From the IMG/VR virus record IMGVR_UViG_3300046804_002892, positions 1-27,301 of that record: a stretch of 27,301 nt of DNA; one strand, 5' to 3'. The notes beneath the pieces are model-generated. The model was not told the origin of the DNA, ran no database searches, and saw only the letters and a program-made list of their open reading frames with translations. The DNA is from a virus. This document shows positions 1 through 6,419 of this stretch, piece after piece; the first letter of the stretch is position 1, and every line of letters begins with the position of its first letter. Both the position numbers and the translations under genes were made by a program.

Positions 1-1
1 A

Positions 2-427
2 GACAAGAACAAATGGAGCATTGATTTAGGCAGAGGTTATACCAATGTTAATACTGCCAGCAATTCTTTGATCAAGAGCATTGATACTCTACAATCACAG
101 AGTTTAAAAATTGGTTTTGAACAATCCATAACTGACAACAGCAATTGGGGTGTAACAGCAGGATTACCTAACTATATTACAAAAGGTTCTGCCACAGTAT
201 CTGTACCAACTGCTACTTCAGCGGATGGTGATGTTCTATACAGTGATGTTCGAGCAAATTTAAAAACTAGAACTCCTGAGAAGAACCTAGGATTGTACTA
301 TACTGAAAAAGGTGAATCTGATATGGAGTGGGGTATGAGATACAACGTGGAATATCGAAAAGATGTGGCTGGAGAAACGGGTAAAAATAACCTAGGCTTT
401 GGTATTCAAGTAGAAAGAAAGTTCTAA
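2..427 (+). CDS. Partial CDS: autotransporter-like beta-barrel C-terminal domain (5' end outside window)
   Basis: The reading frame is open from base 2, so the start lies upstream of the window and only the last 141 residues are seen. The visible part alternates short polar/hydrophobic strands and carries a segment like the late barrel strands of marine S8-peptidase or autotransporter proteins (GVTAGLPNYITKGSATV, SADGDVLYSDV, then LGFGIQVERKF). It ends in Phe after alternating hydrophobics, as outer-membrane barrel proteins do for BamA recognition. I recall similar tails on SAR11 subtilisin-like autotransporters, but no protease residues are within view. It could instead be a phage tail or adhesion protein with a repeated beta structure. 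It is followed 1 nt later by the next gene. Confidence 0.55.
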   Translation, partial: DKNKWSIDLGRGYTNVNTASNSLIKSIDTLQSQSLKIGFEQSITDNSNWGVTAGLPNYITKGSATVSVPTATSADGDVLYSDVRANLKTRTPEKNLGLYYTEKGESDMEWGMRYNVEYRKDVAGETGKNNLGFGIQVERKF

Positions 428-428
428 T

Positions 429-617
429 ATGGAACAAATAGAAATTGTTTGTATAGATAATGGTAAAACCAAACGTGCCGATGTATTAAGTCGCACAGAT
501 CGGTATATGAAAGTGGCTGTGGAAGGAACCACAATGACCATAGAGTTACATCGTACAGATTTAAATAAACCATACGTAGGAACCAAAGCAGGATTAGAAT
601 TTAAATATGTCGACTGA
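429..617 (+). CDS. Small hypothetical phage protein, 62 aa
   Basis: Not recognised. The ATG lies one base after the stop of the upstream gene and the last 11 bases overlap the next gene, as expected of a real gene in a compact phage operon. The protein is short, beta-rich and mildly charged (IEIVCIDNGKTKRADVL, then MKVAVEGTTMTIEL), suggesting a small SH3-like or OB-like barrel. It has no signal peptide, membrane segment or catalytic motif. No Shine-Dalgarno is visible, so translation is probably coupled to the upstream gene. Confidence 0.6.
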   Translation: MEQIEIVCIDNGKTKRADVLSRTDRYMKVAVEGTTMTIELHRTDLNKPYVGTKAGLEFKYVD

Positions 618-1086
618 AAAATTAAAATTTCGATTAGAATTATGGGCAACCTATTGGGATCGAGCTCCTCGAGCAAAGATATTAATTAACGATCATAATC
701 ATTACAATAAAGAAATTAAAGGTACAGAAAAAGAACCCACTGTTATAGAATTTGAGCAAGAGTTAAAAGAAGGTGAAAATTACTCTTTAATTATAAATCG
801 ATCAGGTAAAGATATTCGACAAACTGTGATTGAAAATGGACAGATTGTTAAAGATCAATTATTACATATTAAATCTATAGAAATAGATGAAATAGATATT
901 GGTGCTCTAGTTTATAATGGTCTTTATACTCCAAAATATCCAGAACCATGGGCATCAGAACAAGCGGCAGCAGGCAATAAATTGCCAGAATCATTTAAAA
1001 ATGTTACAGCTATAGGGCATAACGGACGTTGGGAATTGGGTTTTACATCACCCTTTTACATGTGGCTTTTAGAGAACCTGTATTAG
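607..1086 (+). CDS. Hypothetical beta-sandwich-like protein, 159 aa
   Basis: Not assigned to a family. The first 110 residues look like a beta sandwich: APRAKILINDHNHYNKEI, a stretch of hydrophobic/charged strands, then GENYSLIINRSGKD. The C-terminal half has aromatic and proline-rich patches (LYTPKYPEPWA, WELGFTSPFYMWLLENLY). The N-terminal pattern A-P-x-A-K/R-I-x-I/V-x-D recurs in the AT-rich gene at 5004, so the two may share a carbohydrate-binding-module-like fold; this is inference from a short stretch. The start overlaps the upstream gene by 11 nt. A late-promoter element lies directly after the stop. Confidence 0.6.
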   Translation: MSTEKLKFRLELWATYWDRAPRAKILINDHNHYNKEIKGTEKEPTVIEFEQELKEGENYSLIINRSGKDIRQTVIENGQIVKDQLLHIKSIEIDEIDIGALVYNGLYTPKYPEPWASEQAAAGNKLPESFKNVTAIGHNGRWELGFTSPFYMWLLENLY

Positions 1087-1093
1087 CTAAATA
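1086..1093 (+). promoter_or_regulatory. Candidate T4-type late promoter (GCTAAATA) before the gene at 1100
   Basis: GCTAAATA matches six of eight bases of the T4 late consensus TATAAATA and is followed by C, as in TATAAATAC. In T4 the octamer spans about -13 to -6, which puts +1 at about 1099, one base before the ATG at 1100. No Shine-Dalgarno is available between +1 and ATG. Weakest of the set because the first two bases differ. Confidence 0.45.
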
Positions 1094-1099
1094 CAGGGC

Positions 1100-1507
1100 A
1101 TGAGCAACTATCAAGATATCAAAGTATTGCTTACTAGATTAGACAGCATAGCAGCCGAGCCTGCTTATGAGCCACTACCAGAAGCAGACGAAATTACAGT
1201 GGAAGATAATCAAGATTTCCACGAAATGTTTGGGTATTTGGGATTTCCAGAGAATGAATTATGGGAAGCAGAATATAGAGGTAGAAAAGTAGCATTAGGC
1301 AAACCAATGAAAGGTGATGTTAAAAAATTTAAAGTTTATGTAAAAGATCCCAAAACTGGCAATGTAAAAAAAGTTAATTTTGGTGATCCTAACATGAGAA
1401 TTAAAAAATACATTCCAGCTAGACGCAGAAGTTTTAGAGCAAGACACAACTGTGCTAATCCAGGCCCAAGAACCAAAGCAAGATATTGGAGTTGCAGAAA
1501 ATGGTAA
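1100..1507 (+). CDS. Conserved marine-myovirus hypothetical with basic Cys/Trp C-terminus, 135 aa
   Basis: The N-terminal half is acidic; the C-terminal half is strongly basic. After VNFGDPNMRIKK comes a dense module of about 28 residues containing SFRARHNC, PGPRTKARY and WSCRKW. I recall this module from conserved unknowns of T4-like marine phages, often near structural genes, but I know of no proven function. The two Cys with His and many Arg/Lys could bind metal or packaged DNA (inference). It is preceded by a candidate late promoter 6 nt before the ATG, which argues for late expression. The last 7 bases overlap the next gene. Confidence 0.75.
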   Translation: MSNYQDIKVLLTRLDSIAAEPAYEPLPEADEITVEDNQDFHEMFGYLGFPENELWEAEYRGRKVALGKPMKGDVKKFKVYVKDPKTGNVKKVNFGDPNMRIKKYIPARRRSFRARHNCANPGPRTKARYWSCRKW

Positions 1508-1854
1508 GAGCTCATCAATTTATTTCAGAATCCAGTATTGACGCTGTGAATGAATTAGATCTTTATATTAATAACAATGAAGATTTATATAGAAAAAGAT
1601 TCATGCCATTGGTTCACAATTTAAAAACAGATGTAAATTCTAATAGATACAATCATGAGAATGCTACCAAACAATGGAATCTTTTAGTCAACGATGCTGC
1701 CCGAGAATATGTTAAAGAATTTGGCAAACCTCATGAAGATGTCAAAGACATGTTCCCTCAAGAAACTAGAGCTAAGGTAGCACAGGTACTTGCTGACAGA
1801 GAACTTGAAAATATAAAAAAAGGTGAGTACGATGTGGCTAAAGGAACTATTTGA
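1501..1854 (+). CDS. Hypothetical alpha-helical phage protein, 117 aa
   Basis: Not recognised. ATG at 1501 is chosen over an in-frame TTG at 1486 because it is the first ATG and overlaps the previous stop by only 7 nt. The protein is predicted all-helical: ESSIDAVNELDLYINNNEDLYRKRF, then NHENATKQWNLLVNDAAREYV in the middle and charged helices at the end. The central part resembles small conserved helical proteins of T4-like marine phages that I recall only as unknowns. No signal peptide or membrane segment. Its end overlaps the next gene by 23 nt. Confidence 0.65.
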   Translation: MVRAHQFISESSIDAVNELDLYINNNEDLYRKRFMPLVHNLKTDVNSNRYNHENATKQWNLLVNDAAREYVKEFGKPHEDVKDMFPQETRAKVAQVLADRELENIKKGEYDVAKGTI

Positions 1855-3004
1855 AGCTAAGAACGATTCTATCGTTTTTGCTTTTGGCAGATACAATCCT
1901 CCAACACTAGGACACGAAGCTGTATTTCAGACAGTGATCAATACTGCTAAGACGAAAGGTGCTGATCATACTATATTCATTAGCTCAACACAAAAACCCA
2001 AAACAGATCCTCTGTCATTCCAATACAAATTAGATTATCTTCAAAAGACTTATACAGGTGTAAATTTTAATGGAGATGATACTATAAAAACTATTGTGCA
2101 ATTATTACAAGAATTAATGAATCGTGGTTATAGAAATATTACCATGGTAGCAGGTTCAGATCGAGTGAATGAATTTCGAACATTTTTAAATCAATATAAT
2201 AAGAAACCTGATAAGAAAGGCAACATACCTTTTGAGTTTGACAGTATAGATGTTGTGAGTTCAGGTGAGAGGGATCCAGATCAGGAAGGTGTTAGTGGTA
2301 TCAGTGCCAGTGGTGCTCGAGCAGCCGCAGCAGCAGGAGATCAGAAAAGTTTTATGAGCATGGTAAATCCTAAATTTGGTGCTGAATTATATACAGAATT
2401 AAGAAAGTCTATGGGTGTCAAAGAGCAGGTTGCAACAAACACGGAAAAGTTGTATAATGAAGCAATGCCTGAACAAACAAATGGTAAACCTGTGGTTTAC
2501 CTAGATATGGACGGAGTGTTGGCTGACTTCTTTGGAGGGGTAGAAAAACTCTACGGAGTGAGTCATTGGAAACAGTTAGCATCTGATAAGACCAAAGATT
2601 TAAGACAAGATGTGATCGATAGAATCACAGGCACTAATTTTTTTGAAACACTACCTAAATTTCCCACAGCAGATCCATTAATTGGCATGATTAAAAAATT
2701 TACCGGTGAAAGATTTTCTATATTAACATCTCCTCTCAGAGGAGATCATGATAACTCTGCTAAATGGAAAAAGGTCTGGATCAATCAAAATATAGAGCAA
2801 CCAGATGAGACCATAGTGACGGGCAGAAAAGAAAAATATGCTACAACTAACGGTACATCTAATATATTAATTGATGATCGTCCTATCAACATACAGAAAT
2901 GGCAAGATAAGGGCGGATATGGAATTCTATATCAAGCCAACAAGGATTCACTAAGTAAGGTAGAACAGGGTCTAAAAAACTACGGAGAAAAAAATGGTAA
3001 TTGA
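1832..3004 (+). CDS. Bifunctional nucleotidyltransferase (HxGH-type) fused to HAD-family 5'-nucleotidase-like domain, 390 aa
   Basis: Residues about 13-195 are a cytidylyltransferase/NMN-adenylyltransferase-like domain: FAFGRYNPPTLGHEA carries the nucleotide-binding T/H-x-G-H loop (residues 25-28), MVAGSDRV follows, and GISASGAR stands where this superfamily has its ISxSxxR motif. Residues about 218-385 are a HAD domain of the deoxyribonucleotidase type: VYLDMDGVLADFF with D225 and D227, FSILTSP as motif II, and LIDDRPINI as the metal-binding motif. Substrate is not deducible; NAD or nucleotide metabolism is likely. ATG 1832 is preferred over GTG 1823 because AGGTGAG precedes it. The N-terminus MWLKELFEAKND has an L-x-E/A site like T4 prohead-protease targets, so the enzyme might be packaged. 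Confidence 0.8.
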   Translation: MWLKELFEAKNDSIVFAFGRYNPPTLGHEAVFQTVINTAKTKGADHTIFISSTQKPKTDPLSFQYKLDYLQKTYTGVNFNGDDTIKTIVQLLQELMNRGYRNITMVAGSDRVNEFRTFLNQYNKKPDKKGNIPFEFDSIDVVSSGERDPDQEGVSGISASGARAAAAAGDQKSFMSMVNPKFGAELYTELRKSMGVKEQVATNTEKLYNEAMPEQTNGKPVVYLDMDGVLADFFGGVEKLYGVSHWKQLASDKTKDLRQDVIDRITGTNFFETLPKFPTADPLIGMIKKFTGERFSILTSPLRGDHDNSAKWKKVWINQNIEQPDETIVTGRKEKYATTNGTSNILIDDRPINIQKWQDKGGYGILYQANKDSLSKVEQGLKNYGEKNGN

Positions 3005-3212
3005 TATTAGAAGAGATTACAGATCAGACAAAGAGATTAAAATGGCACAGGATGAAAAAGATCGTATGATGCAAGAATTCTTAGCCAAAGGTGGCAAAGT
3101 TGAAAAATTAAAACCAGGCATTGCTAAAGGAGCATCCAGTCTAAATTATGGTGGCAAGTTACAGTACACCGACGCAGAAATCAAAGCACAAGCAGAAGAA
3201 AACCGGGAATAA
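2994..3212 (+). CDS. Small conserved phage hypothetical, 72 aa
   Basis: Not assigned. ATG 2994 has a GGAGA element six bases upstream and overlaps the preceding gene by 11 nt. The middle holds a helix and the motif EFLAKGGKVEKLKPGIAKGA. I recall a F-L-x-K-G-G-K-V/I-x-K-x-x-P motif in many small cyanophage and other T4-like phage proteins of unknown role. The protein is charged and soluble. An alternative start at the internal Met (MAQDEKDR, residue 17) would give a 56-residue protein and cannot be excluded. Confidence 0.6.
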   Translation: MVIDIRRDYRSDKEIKMAQDEKDRMMQEFLAKGGKVEKLKPGIAKGASSLNYGGKLQYTDAEIKAQAEENRE

Positions 3213-3215
3213 TCT

Positions 3216-3836
3216 ATGTCATTCACTTTTACGAAAGAACAGTTGCAATCTATAATTGGTAATAATCCTAATCTAGATGGTTGGTATGAAGCACTATCAA
3301 ACGTACTACCTGAATATGAAATAAACACTCCTCAGAGAGTGGCTGCTTTTATAGCACAATGCACTCATGAGAGCGGCGGATTCAAGAGATTAAAAGAGAA
3401 TTTAAACTATAAATGGGAGAGTTTAAGAAAAGTATTCCCCAAATATTTCCCCACAGATGAGTTAGCACAAGAATATGCACACAAACAAGAGCAGATTGCT
3501 AACCGAGTTTACGGTGGAAGAATGGGCAATGGTGATGAGTCATCTGGAGATGGATTCCGATATTGTGGCAGAGGATTGATACAATTAACAGGCAAGAACA
3601 ATTACACAAAATTTGCTGAGAGCATTGGCATGGCAGTGGACGAAGTGCCTGCTCTACTAGAAACTTTTGAAGGTGCAGTAAAATCTGCCTGCTGGTTTTG
3701 GAAGACTAATAATTTAAATCAGTTCGCTGATTCTGGAGATATTCTAACCATGACCAAACGCATCAACGGTGGCACTATCGGTTTGGAAGATCGTATCAAA
3801 CATTATAATCACGCATTGGAAGTATTTTCCTCTTAA
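3216..3836 (+). CDS. GH19 chitinase-like endolysin, 206 aa
   Basis: Glycoside hydrolase family 19 fold, which phages use as an endolysin to cut peptidoglycan glycan strands at the end of infection. Catalytic Glu is E52 in the stretch QCTHESGGF; the substrate-cleft loop GDGFRYCGRGLIQLTGK (about residues 111-127) and NGGTIGLEDR near the C-terminus are characteristic. Length is normal for a single-domain GH19 lysin, with no cell-wall-binding domain. No signal peptide or signal-anchor is present, so a holin is expected; none is recognised nearby. It sits between small late-region genes, as expected for lysis. Confidence 0.9.
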   Translation: MSFTFTKEQLQSIIGNNPNLDGWYEALSNVLPEYEINTPQRVAAFIAQCTHESGGFKRLKENLNYKWESLRKVFPKYFPTDELAQEYAHKQEQIANRVYGGRMGNGDESSGDGFRYCGRGLIQLTGKNNYTKFAESIGMAVDEVPALLETFEGAVKSACWFWKTNNLNQFADSGDILTMTKRINGGTIGLEDRIKHYNHALEVFSS

Positions 3837-3841
3837 TACAC

Positions 3842-4057
3842 ATGGACCTGGAACATCTAAAAAGATTAGCAGGTATTAACAACACAGCAGAACACAATCC
3901 TAGTGTGGGAGAAAATGTTAGTTACTCTGCCACAGAAAAAGCTGAATACCAAAGAAAATACAATATACAACCAGGCACGCCAGAATGGTTTAAACTATGG
4001 TTCAGTCGACCGTATCTTACAGGAGAAAATCCTATGCCTCGTAAATCTAATAAATAG
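3842..4057 (+). CDS. Small conserved phage hypothetical, 71 aa
   Basis: Not assigned. The N-terminus MDLEHLKRLAGIN resembles the leader-like helix on several marine-phage small proteins. The C-terminal half has IQPGTPEWFKLWFSRPYL, which I recall from cyanophage unknowns with an almost identical P-G-T-x-E-W-F-x-L-W-F-S-R-P-x-L-T-G-E motif. No membrane segment or cofactor motif. It follows the endolysin by 5 nt. The same stretch holds an overlapping frame (3903-4088), which I treat as a shadow. Confidence 0.65.
   Translation: MDLEHLKRLAGINNTAEHNPSVGENVSYSATEKAEYQRKYNIQPGTPEWFKLWFSRPYLTGENPMPRKSNK
4049..4056 (+). promoter_or_regulatory. Candidate T4-type late promoter (AATAAATA) before the dps-like gene
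   Basis: AATAAATA matches seven of eight bases of TATAAATA. By T4 geometry +1 would be near 4062, leaving about 7 nt before the ATG at 4069 with no Shine-Dalgarno. It overlaps the stop codon of the upstream gene. Confidence 0.5.
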
Positions 4058-4068
4058 AAACATATTAT

Positions 4069-4509
4069 ATGACTCCAGAAATTGGTAAAATTGCAAAACA
4101 GGCTTTCGCAGATACTTTCCTATTCTATCTTCAAGCACACTATTATCATTGGAATGTGGAAGGTAGAAATTTCTCACAGGATCATGAGTTACTGGGCAAA
4201 ATATATGAAGAAGTATTTGGTTCTATTGATACATTTGCAGAAGAATTAAGATCCATGGGTACCTATGCTCCAGGAGTGTTTGATCGATTACGAGAATTAT
4301 CCACTATACAACAATCAGATGAAATACCTGCAGCTGAAAAAATGATTCAAAATTTAATAGACAGTAATGAAAAAGTATTAAAAAGTCTTGGCGCTGCTTT
4401 TGATGTTTTAGAAGCAAATCATCTACATGGATTTGGCAATTTTGTTGCTGAAAGAATTGACGCCCATAGCAAACATGCTTGGATGTTGAAAAGCACTCTT
4501 AAAAAATGA
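4069..4509 (+). CDS. Dps-like ferritin-family protein, 146 aa
   Basis: Four-helix-bundle Dps family, which assembles as a dodecamer, oxidises Fe(II) with peroxide and often coats DNA. Ferroxidase ligands are in the right register: H27 in HYYHWNVEG, H39 twelve residues later, D54 and E58 (D-x3-E in SIDTFAEEL). These match H31, H43, D58 and E62 of Listeria Dps; the D47 equivalent is Gly43. There is no lysine-rich N-terminal tail of the E. coli type. The length is usual for the family. It is preceded by a late-promoter-like element and overlaps the next, basic, gene by 4 nt (ATGA), so it is probably made late; packaging or protection of phage DNA is an inference. Confidence 0.85.
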   Translation: MTPEIGKIAKQAFADTFLFYLQAHYYHWNVEGRNFSQDHELLGKIYEEVFGSIDTFAEELRSMGTYAPGVFDRLRELSTIQQSDEIPAAEKMIQNLIDSNEKVLKSLGAAFDVLEANHLHGFGNFVAERIDAHSKHAWMLKSTLKK

Positions 4510-4970
4510 AGATACGTGAAATAATACACAGAGAAGATGCTGCTGGTGTAGGCATAATCACCAAACAAAATACCACAGCGGATGTTAAGCCTGGTGAGAC
4601 TGGTAGAAATTTAAAAAAATTACATTTAACGAATTCTGTTAACGAGGTTGCACCAACAGTGAATTATGGTATTGGAGCAAATCCAGGCAAGCTGGTACCT
4701 GTGGGTAAGGATGGTCGTGTTCCTCATGCTAAGTTGCATGTCAATGTTAATAAAAGTACAGCTAAAAAATTAGGTATCCCTCATGAAATGAAAGAAAACT
4801 TTGCTGACGGAAAAGGTCCAGGACGTCCAGGAGATTCCAAAAGAGCTGGTATACCCAAAGGTGCCACTATAGCACAATTAAAGAAAATACGTAGCAGCAA
4901 GACTGCTTCTCCACGCAAGAAACAGCTGGCACATTGGCAAATTAACATGCGCCAAGGCAAGAAAAAATAA
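4506..4970 (+). CDS. Basic protein with capsid-targeting-like N-terminus, 154 aa
   Basis: Not assigned to a named family. The N-terminus MKIREIIHREDA is one of several near-identical leaders in this window and ends in I-x-x-E, a pattern cut by the T4 prohead protease. The rest is Gly/Lys rich with a low-complexity middle and a very basic tail containing GATIAQLKKI and QLAHWQINMRQGKKK. I recall related basic aromatic tails on cyanophage unknowns. High basicity and lack of enzymatic motifs suggest an internal head protein that contacts DNA; this is inference. It overlaps the dps-like gene by 4 nt. Confidence 0.65.
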   Translation: MKIREIIHREDAAGVGIITKQNTTADVKPGETGRNLKKLHLTNSVNEVAPTVNYGIGANPGKLVPVGKDGRVPHAKLHVNVNKSTAKKLGIPHEMKENFADGKGPGRPGDSKRAGIPKGATIAQLKKIRSSKTASPRKKQLAHWQINMRQGKKK

Positions 4971-5003
4971 TTTCCTCAAATACAAAAACAAATAACTAAA
5001 GAT

Positions 5004-5873
5004 ATGAAGCAGGTCATATTACTAGGTTTCTATTGTCAAATTTATAAGAAAGCACCAATTGCTAGAATCTATGTAGGTGATATTATGATTGATGAAATTG
5101 AAATACCAGAATTTTATACAGAAAAACATTTTAAAAAAAATAAATTATGGGTTGAGACAGATAAAAAATTTAAAGAAAGAGGAATGACCGGTATTGGTTG
5201 GTTAGGTAATGAAATGGAATTACATCCTGCATCACATGAATATATACATAAATTAGATACATATTCGTGGTTAAAAGAATTAAATCCATCTATGTTTTCA
5301 TTCTATAATATTTGTTCAAAAGATATAAAAAATAATACTAAAAAAAATATTAAACATCCTAAAATATTTGTTTATGTAATTGATGATGAAATTTTAAAAA
5401 AATCAGAAGGAAAAATAACTATTAAAATTCAAAATTCAGATTCTAATTATGTTAATGGTTTTATAACAAAATCAACATTATTACATTTAAGTACTTTTTA
5501 TATCATTCCTTATACGTTATTCAAAAATCCTATCGAAACAACACAAAGATATTTAAATATATGGTCTAAAAAAGCAAATTCATATAGTTTAAAACAAATA
5601 ATAAATTCTTATAAAAATTTAAGATTACACTATCCTATTAATTTAAAAGATTCTTTTAATCTTATACAAAACAATGAAAAAAAGAATAATGATTGTGTTG
5701 TTGGAGGAGATTGTAATTACGAAATAGAATTAAAAAAAAAGTATAATATATGGTGGACAAAAAATATAAAAAATATTGGATTTTTTTGGATAAATTATAT
5801 TTTTATAAAAGATTTTATAGTGAATCTTTCTAATAAATACAAACAGAATGAGAATCAACGAAATACTGATTAA
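5004..5873 (+). CDS. Orphan AT-rich hypothetical protein, 289 aa
   Basis: Not recognised. Base composition is far more AT-rich than the neighbours: the 60 bases 5341-5400 contain 8 G or C. Asn, Lys and Ile dominate the protein accordingly. The first 25 residues (YKKAPIARIYVGDIMIDEIEI) resemble the opening of the gene at 607. The middle (ITIKIQNSDSNYVNGFITKSTLL) looks like a beta-sandwich binding domain, and the C-terminal 120 residues are helical and lysine-rich. The end overlaps the next gene by 26 nt. Likely a recently acquired accessory gene. No late-promoter match as good as those of its neighbours, though CTCAAATAC occurs at 4975-4983. Confidence 0.6.
   Translation: MKQVILLGFYCQIYKKAPIARIYVGDIMIDEIEIPEFYTEKHFKKNKLWVETDKKFKERGMTGIGWLGNEMELHPASHEYIHKLDTYSWLKELNPSMFSFYNICSKDIKNNTKKNIKHPKIFVYVIDDEILKKSEGKITIKIQNSDSNYVNGFITKSTLLHLSTFYIIPYTLFKNPIETTQRYLNIWSKKANSYSLKQIINSYKNLRLHYPINLKDSFNLIQNNEKKNNDCVVGGDCNYEIELKKKYNIWWTKNIKNIGFFWINYIFIKDFIVNLSNKYKQNENQRNTD
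5832..5839 (+). promoter_or_regulatory. Candidate T4-type late promoter (AATAAATA) before the gene at 5848
   Basis: TAATAAATAC at 5831-5840 matches the T4 late octamer at seven of eight positions plus the following C. It lies inside the 3' end of the AT-rich gene. Predicted +1 at about 5845 leaves three bases before the ATG at 5848. Confidence 0.6.
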
Positions 5874-6111
5874 GGAAACAGCATCAGCTGGAGCAACATC
5901 TTCGGGTAGTATTGCCAGTGTAGTGTCGCCACATATTGCTATAGGACTAGATAGATTTAAGAAGAGTTACACAGGTTCACCAGGACGCTCTGGCACACGA
6001 GCACCACGAGTGCCCACAGCATACACACCAAAAAATGCAGATGGCACAGCACGAGGCGCACACGAATTAACCGGCACCAGTCTATTTGGTGGACCATTAG
6101 TGAGAAGATAA
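5848..6111 (+). CDS. Small Gly/Ser/Pro-rich protein with capsid-targeting-like N-terminus, 87 aa
   Basis: Not assigned. The leader MRINEILIKETASAG ends in L-I-K-E before T, fitting a T4-type prohead-protease site after Glu10. What would remain is low-complexity and basic (SYTGSPGRSGTRAPRVP, LTGTSLFGGPLVRR), as for an unstructured internal head peptide. The start lies 8 nt after a strong late-promoter match and within the previous gene. The stop TAA shares its last base with the next ATG (TAATG), so the next gene is probably translated by coupling. Confidence 0.6.
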   Translation: MRINEILIKETASAGATSSGSIASVVSPHIAIGLDRFKKSYTGSPGRSGTRAPRVPTAYTPKNADGTARGAHELTGTSLFGGPLVRR

Positions 6112-6278
6112 TGACAGCAAAAGAAAAACCATACTGCGTTAATTGCGGAGGTTCTAGCCATTGTCGCAAAACTCTTCGAAGAAAAGAGAGTGAAACCATT
6201 AACAATAAAATAGTGCGTGAGTGGACTATAGAAGTGTGCCGTAATTGCCTGTGTGATCGATGTGAGAAGAAAAAATGA
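6111..6278 (+). CDS. Cys-rich zinc-ribbon-like small protein, 55 aa
   Basis: A short frame read directly: MTAKEKPYCVNCGG at the start, a third Cys at position 18, a basic middle, then VCRNCLCDRCEKKK at the end. C9-x2-C12 plus C43-x2-C46-x-C48-x2-C51 give two Cys knuckles, typical of a zinc ribbon or treble-clef finger that could bind DNA, RNA or another protein. It is coupled on both sides: TAATG with the upstream gene and ATGA with the downstream gene, which supports it as real despite its length. No closer homologue recognised. Confidence 0.65.
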   Translation: MTAKEKPYCVNCGGSSHCRKTLRRKESETINNKIVREWTIEVCRNCLCDRCEKKK

Positions 6279-6415
6279 AAATTAATGAAATTATAAGAAA
6301 AGTTGCAGGTGGATACAGATTATATTCGCACAAAGGCCGGAATTTAGGCACATATCCTACACGAGCAGGCGCTAAAAAAAGAGAACGTCAAGTACAGTAT
6401 TTTAAGCATAAATAA
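6275..6415 (+). CDS. Very small basic phage protein with shared leader, 46 aa
   Basis: Short frame read directly. The leader MKINEIIRKVAGG matches the shared M-K/R-I-x-E-I/L pattern. The body contains YRLYSHKGRNLGTYPTRAG and KKRERQVQYFKHK, a pattern (L-Y-S-x-K-G-x-x-L-G-T-x-x-T/S-x-x-A-x-K-R-E-R-Q-V-x-x-F-K) I recall as a common C-terminal mini-domain of T4-like marine-phage proteins. The ATG overlaps the upstream TGA. Its 3' end contains CATAAATA, the late-promoter candidate for the gene at 6420. Confidence 0.65.
   Translation: MKINEIIRKVAGGYRLYSHKGRNLGTYPTRAGAKKRERQVQYFKHK
6407..6414 (+). promoter_or_regulatory. Candidate T4-type late promoter (CATAAATA) before the gene at 6420
   Basis: CATAAATA matches seven of eight bases of TATAAATA. 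T4 geometry puts +1 at 6420, exactly the A of the ATG, which predicts a fully leaderless transcript. It overlaps the stop of the 46-aa gene. Confidence 0.55.
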
Positions 6416-6419
6416 TGGT

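Noticed and set aside
3903-4088. 61-codon plus-strand frame overlapping the gene at 3842
   Set aside because: It is a +1 shadow of the gene carrying the conserved P-G-T-P-E-W-F motif and would overlap the dps-like start.
5004-5873. Homing endonuclease, suggested by AT-richness and isolation
   Set aside because: No HNH, GIY-YIG or LAGLIDADG motif is visible in the translation.
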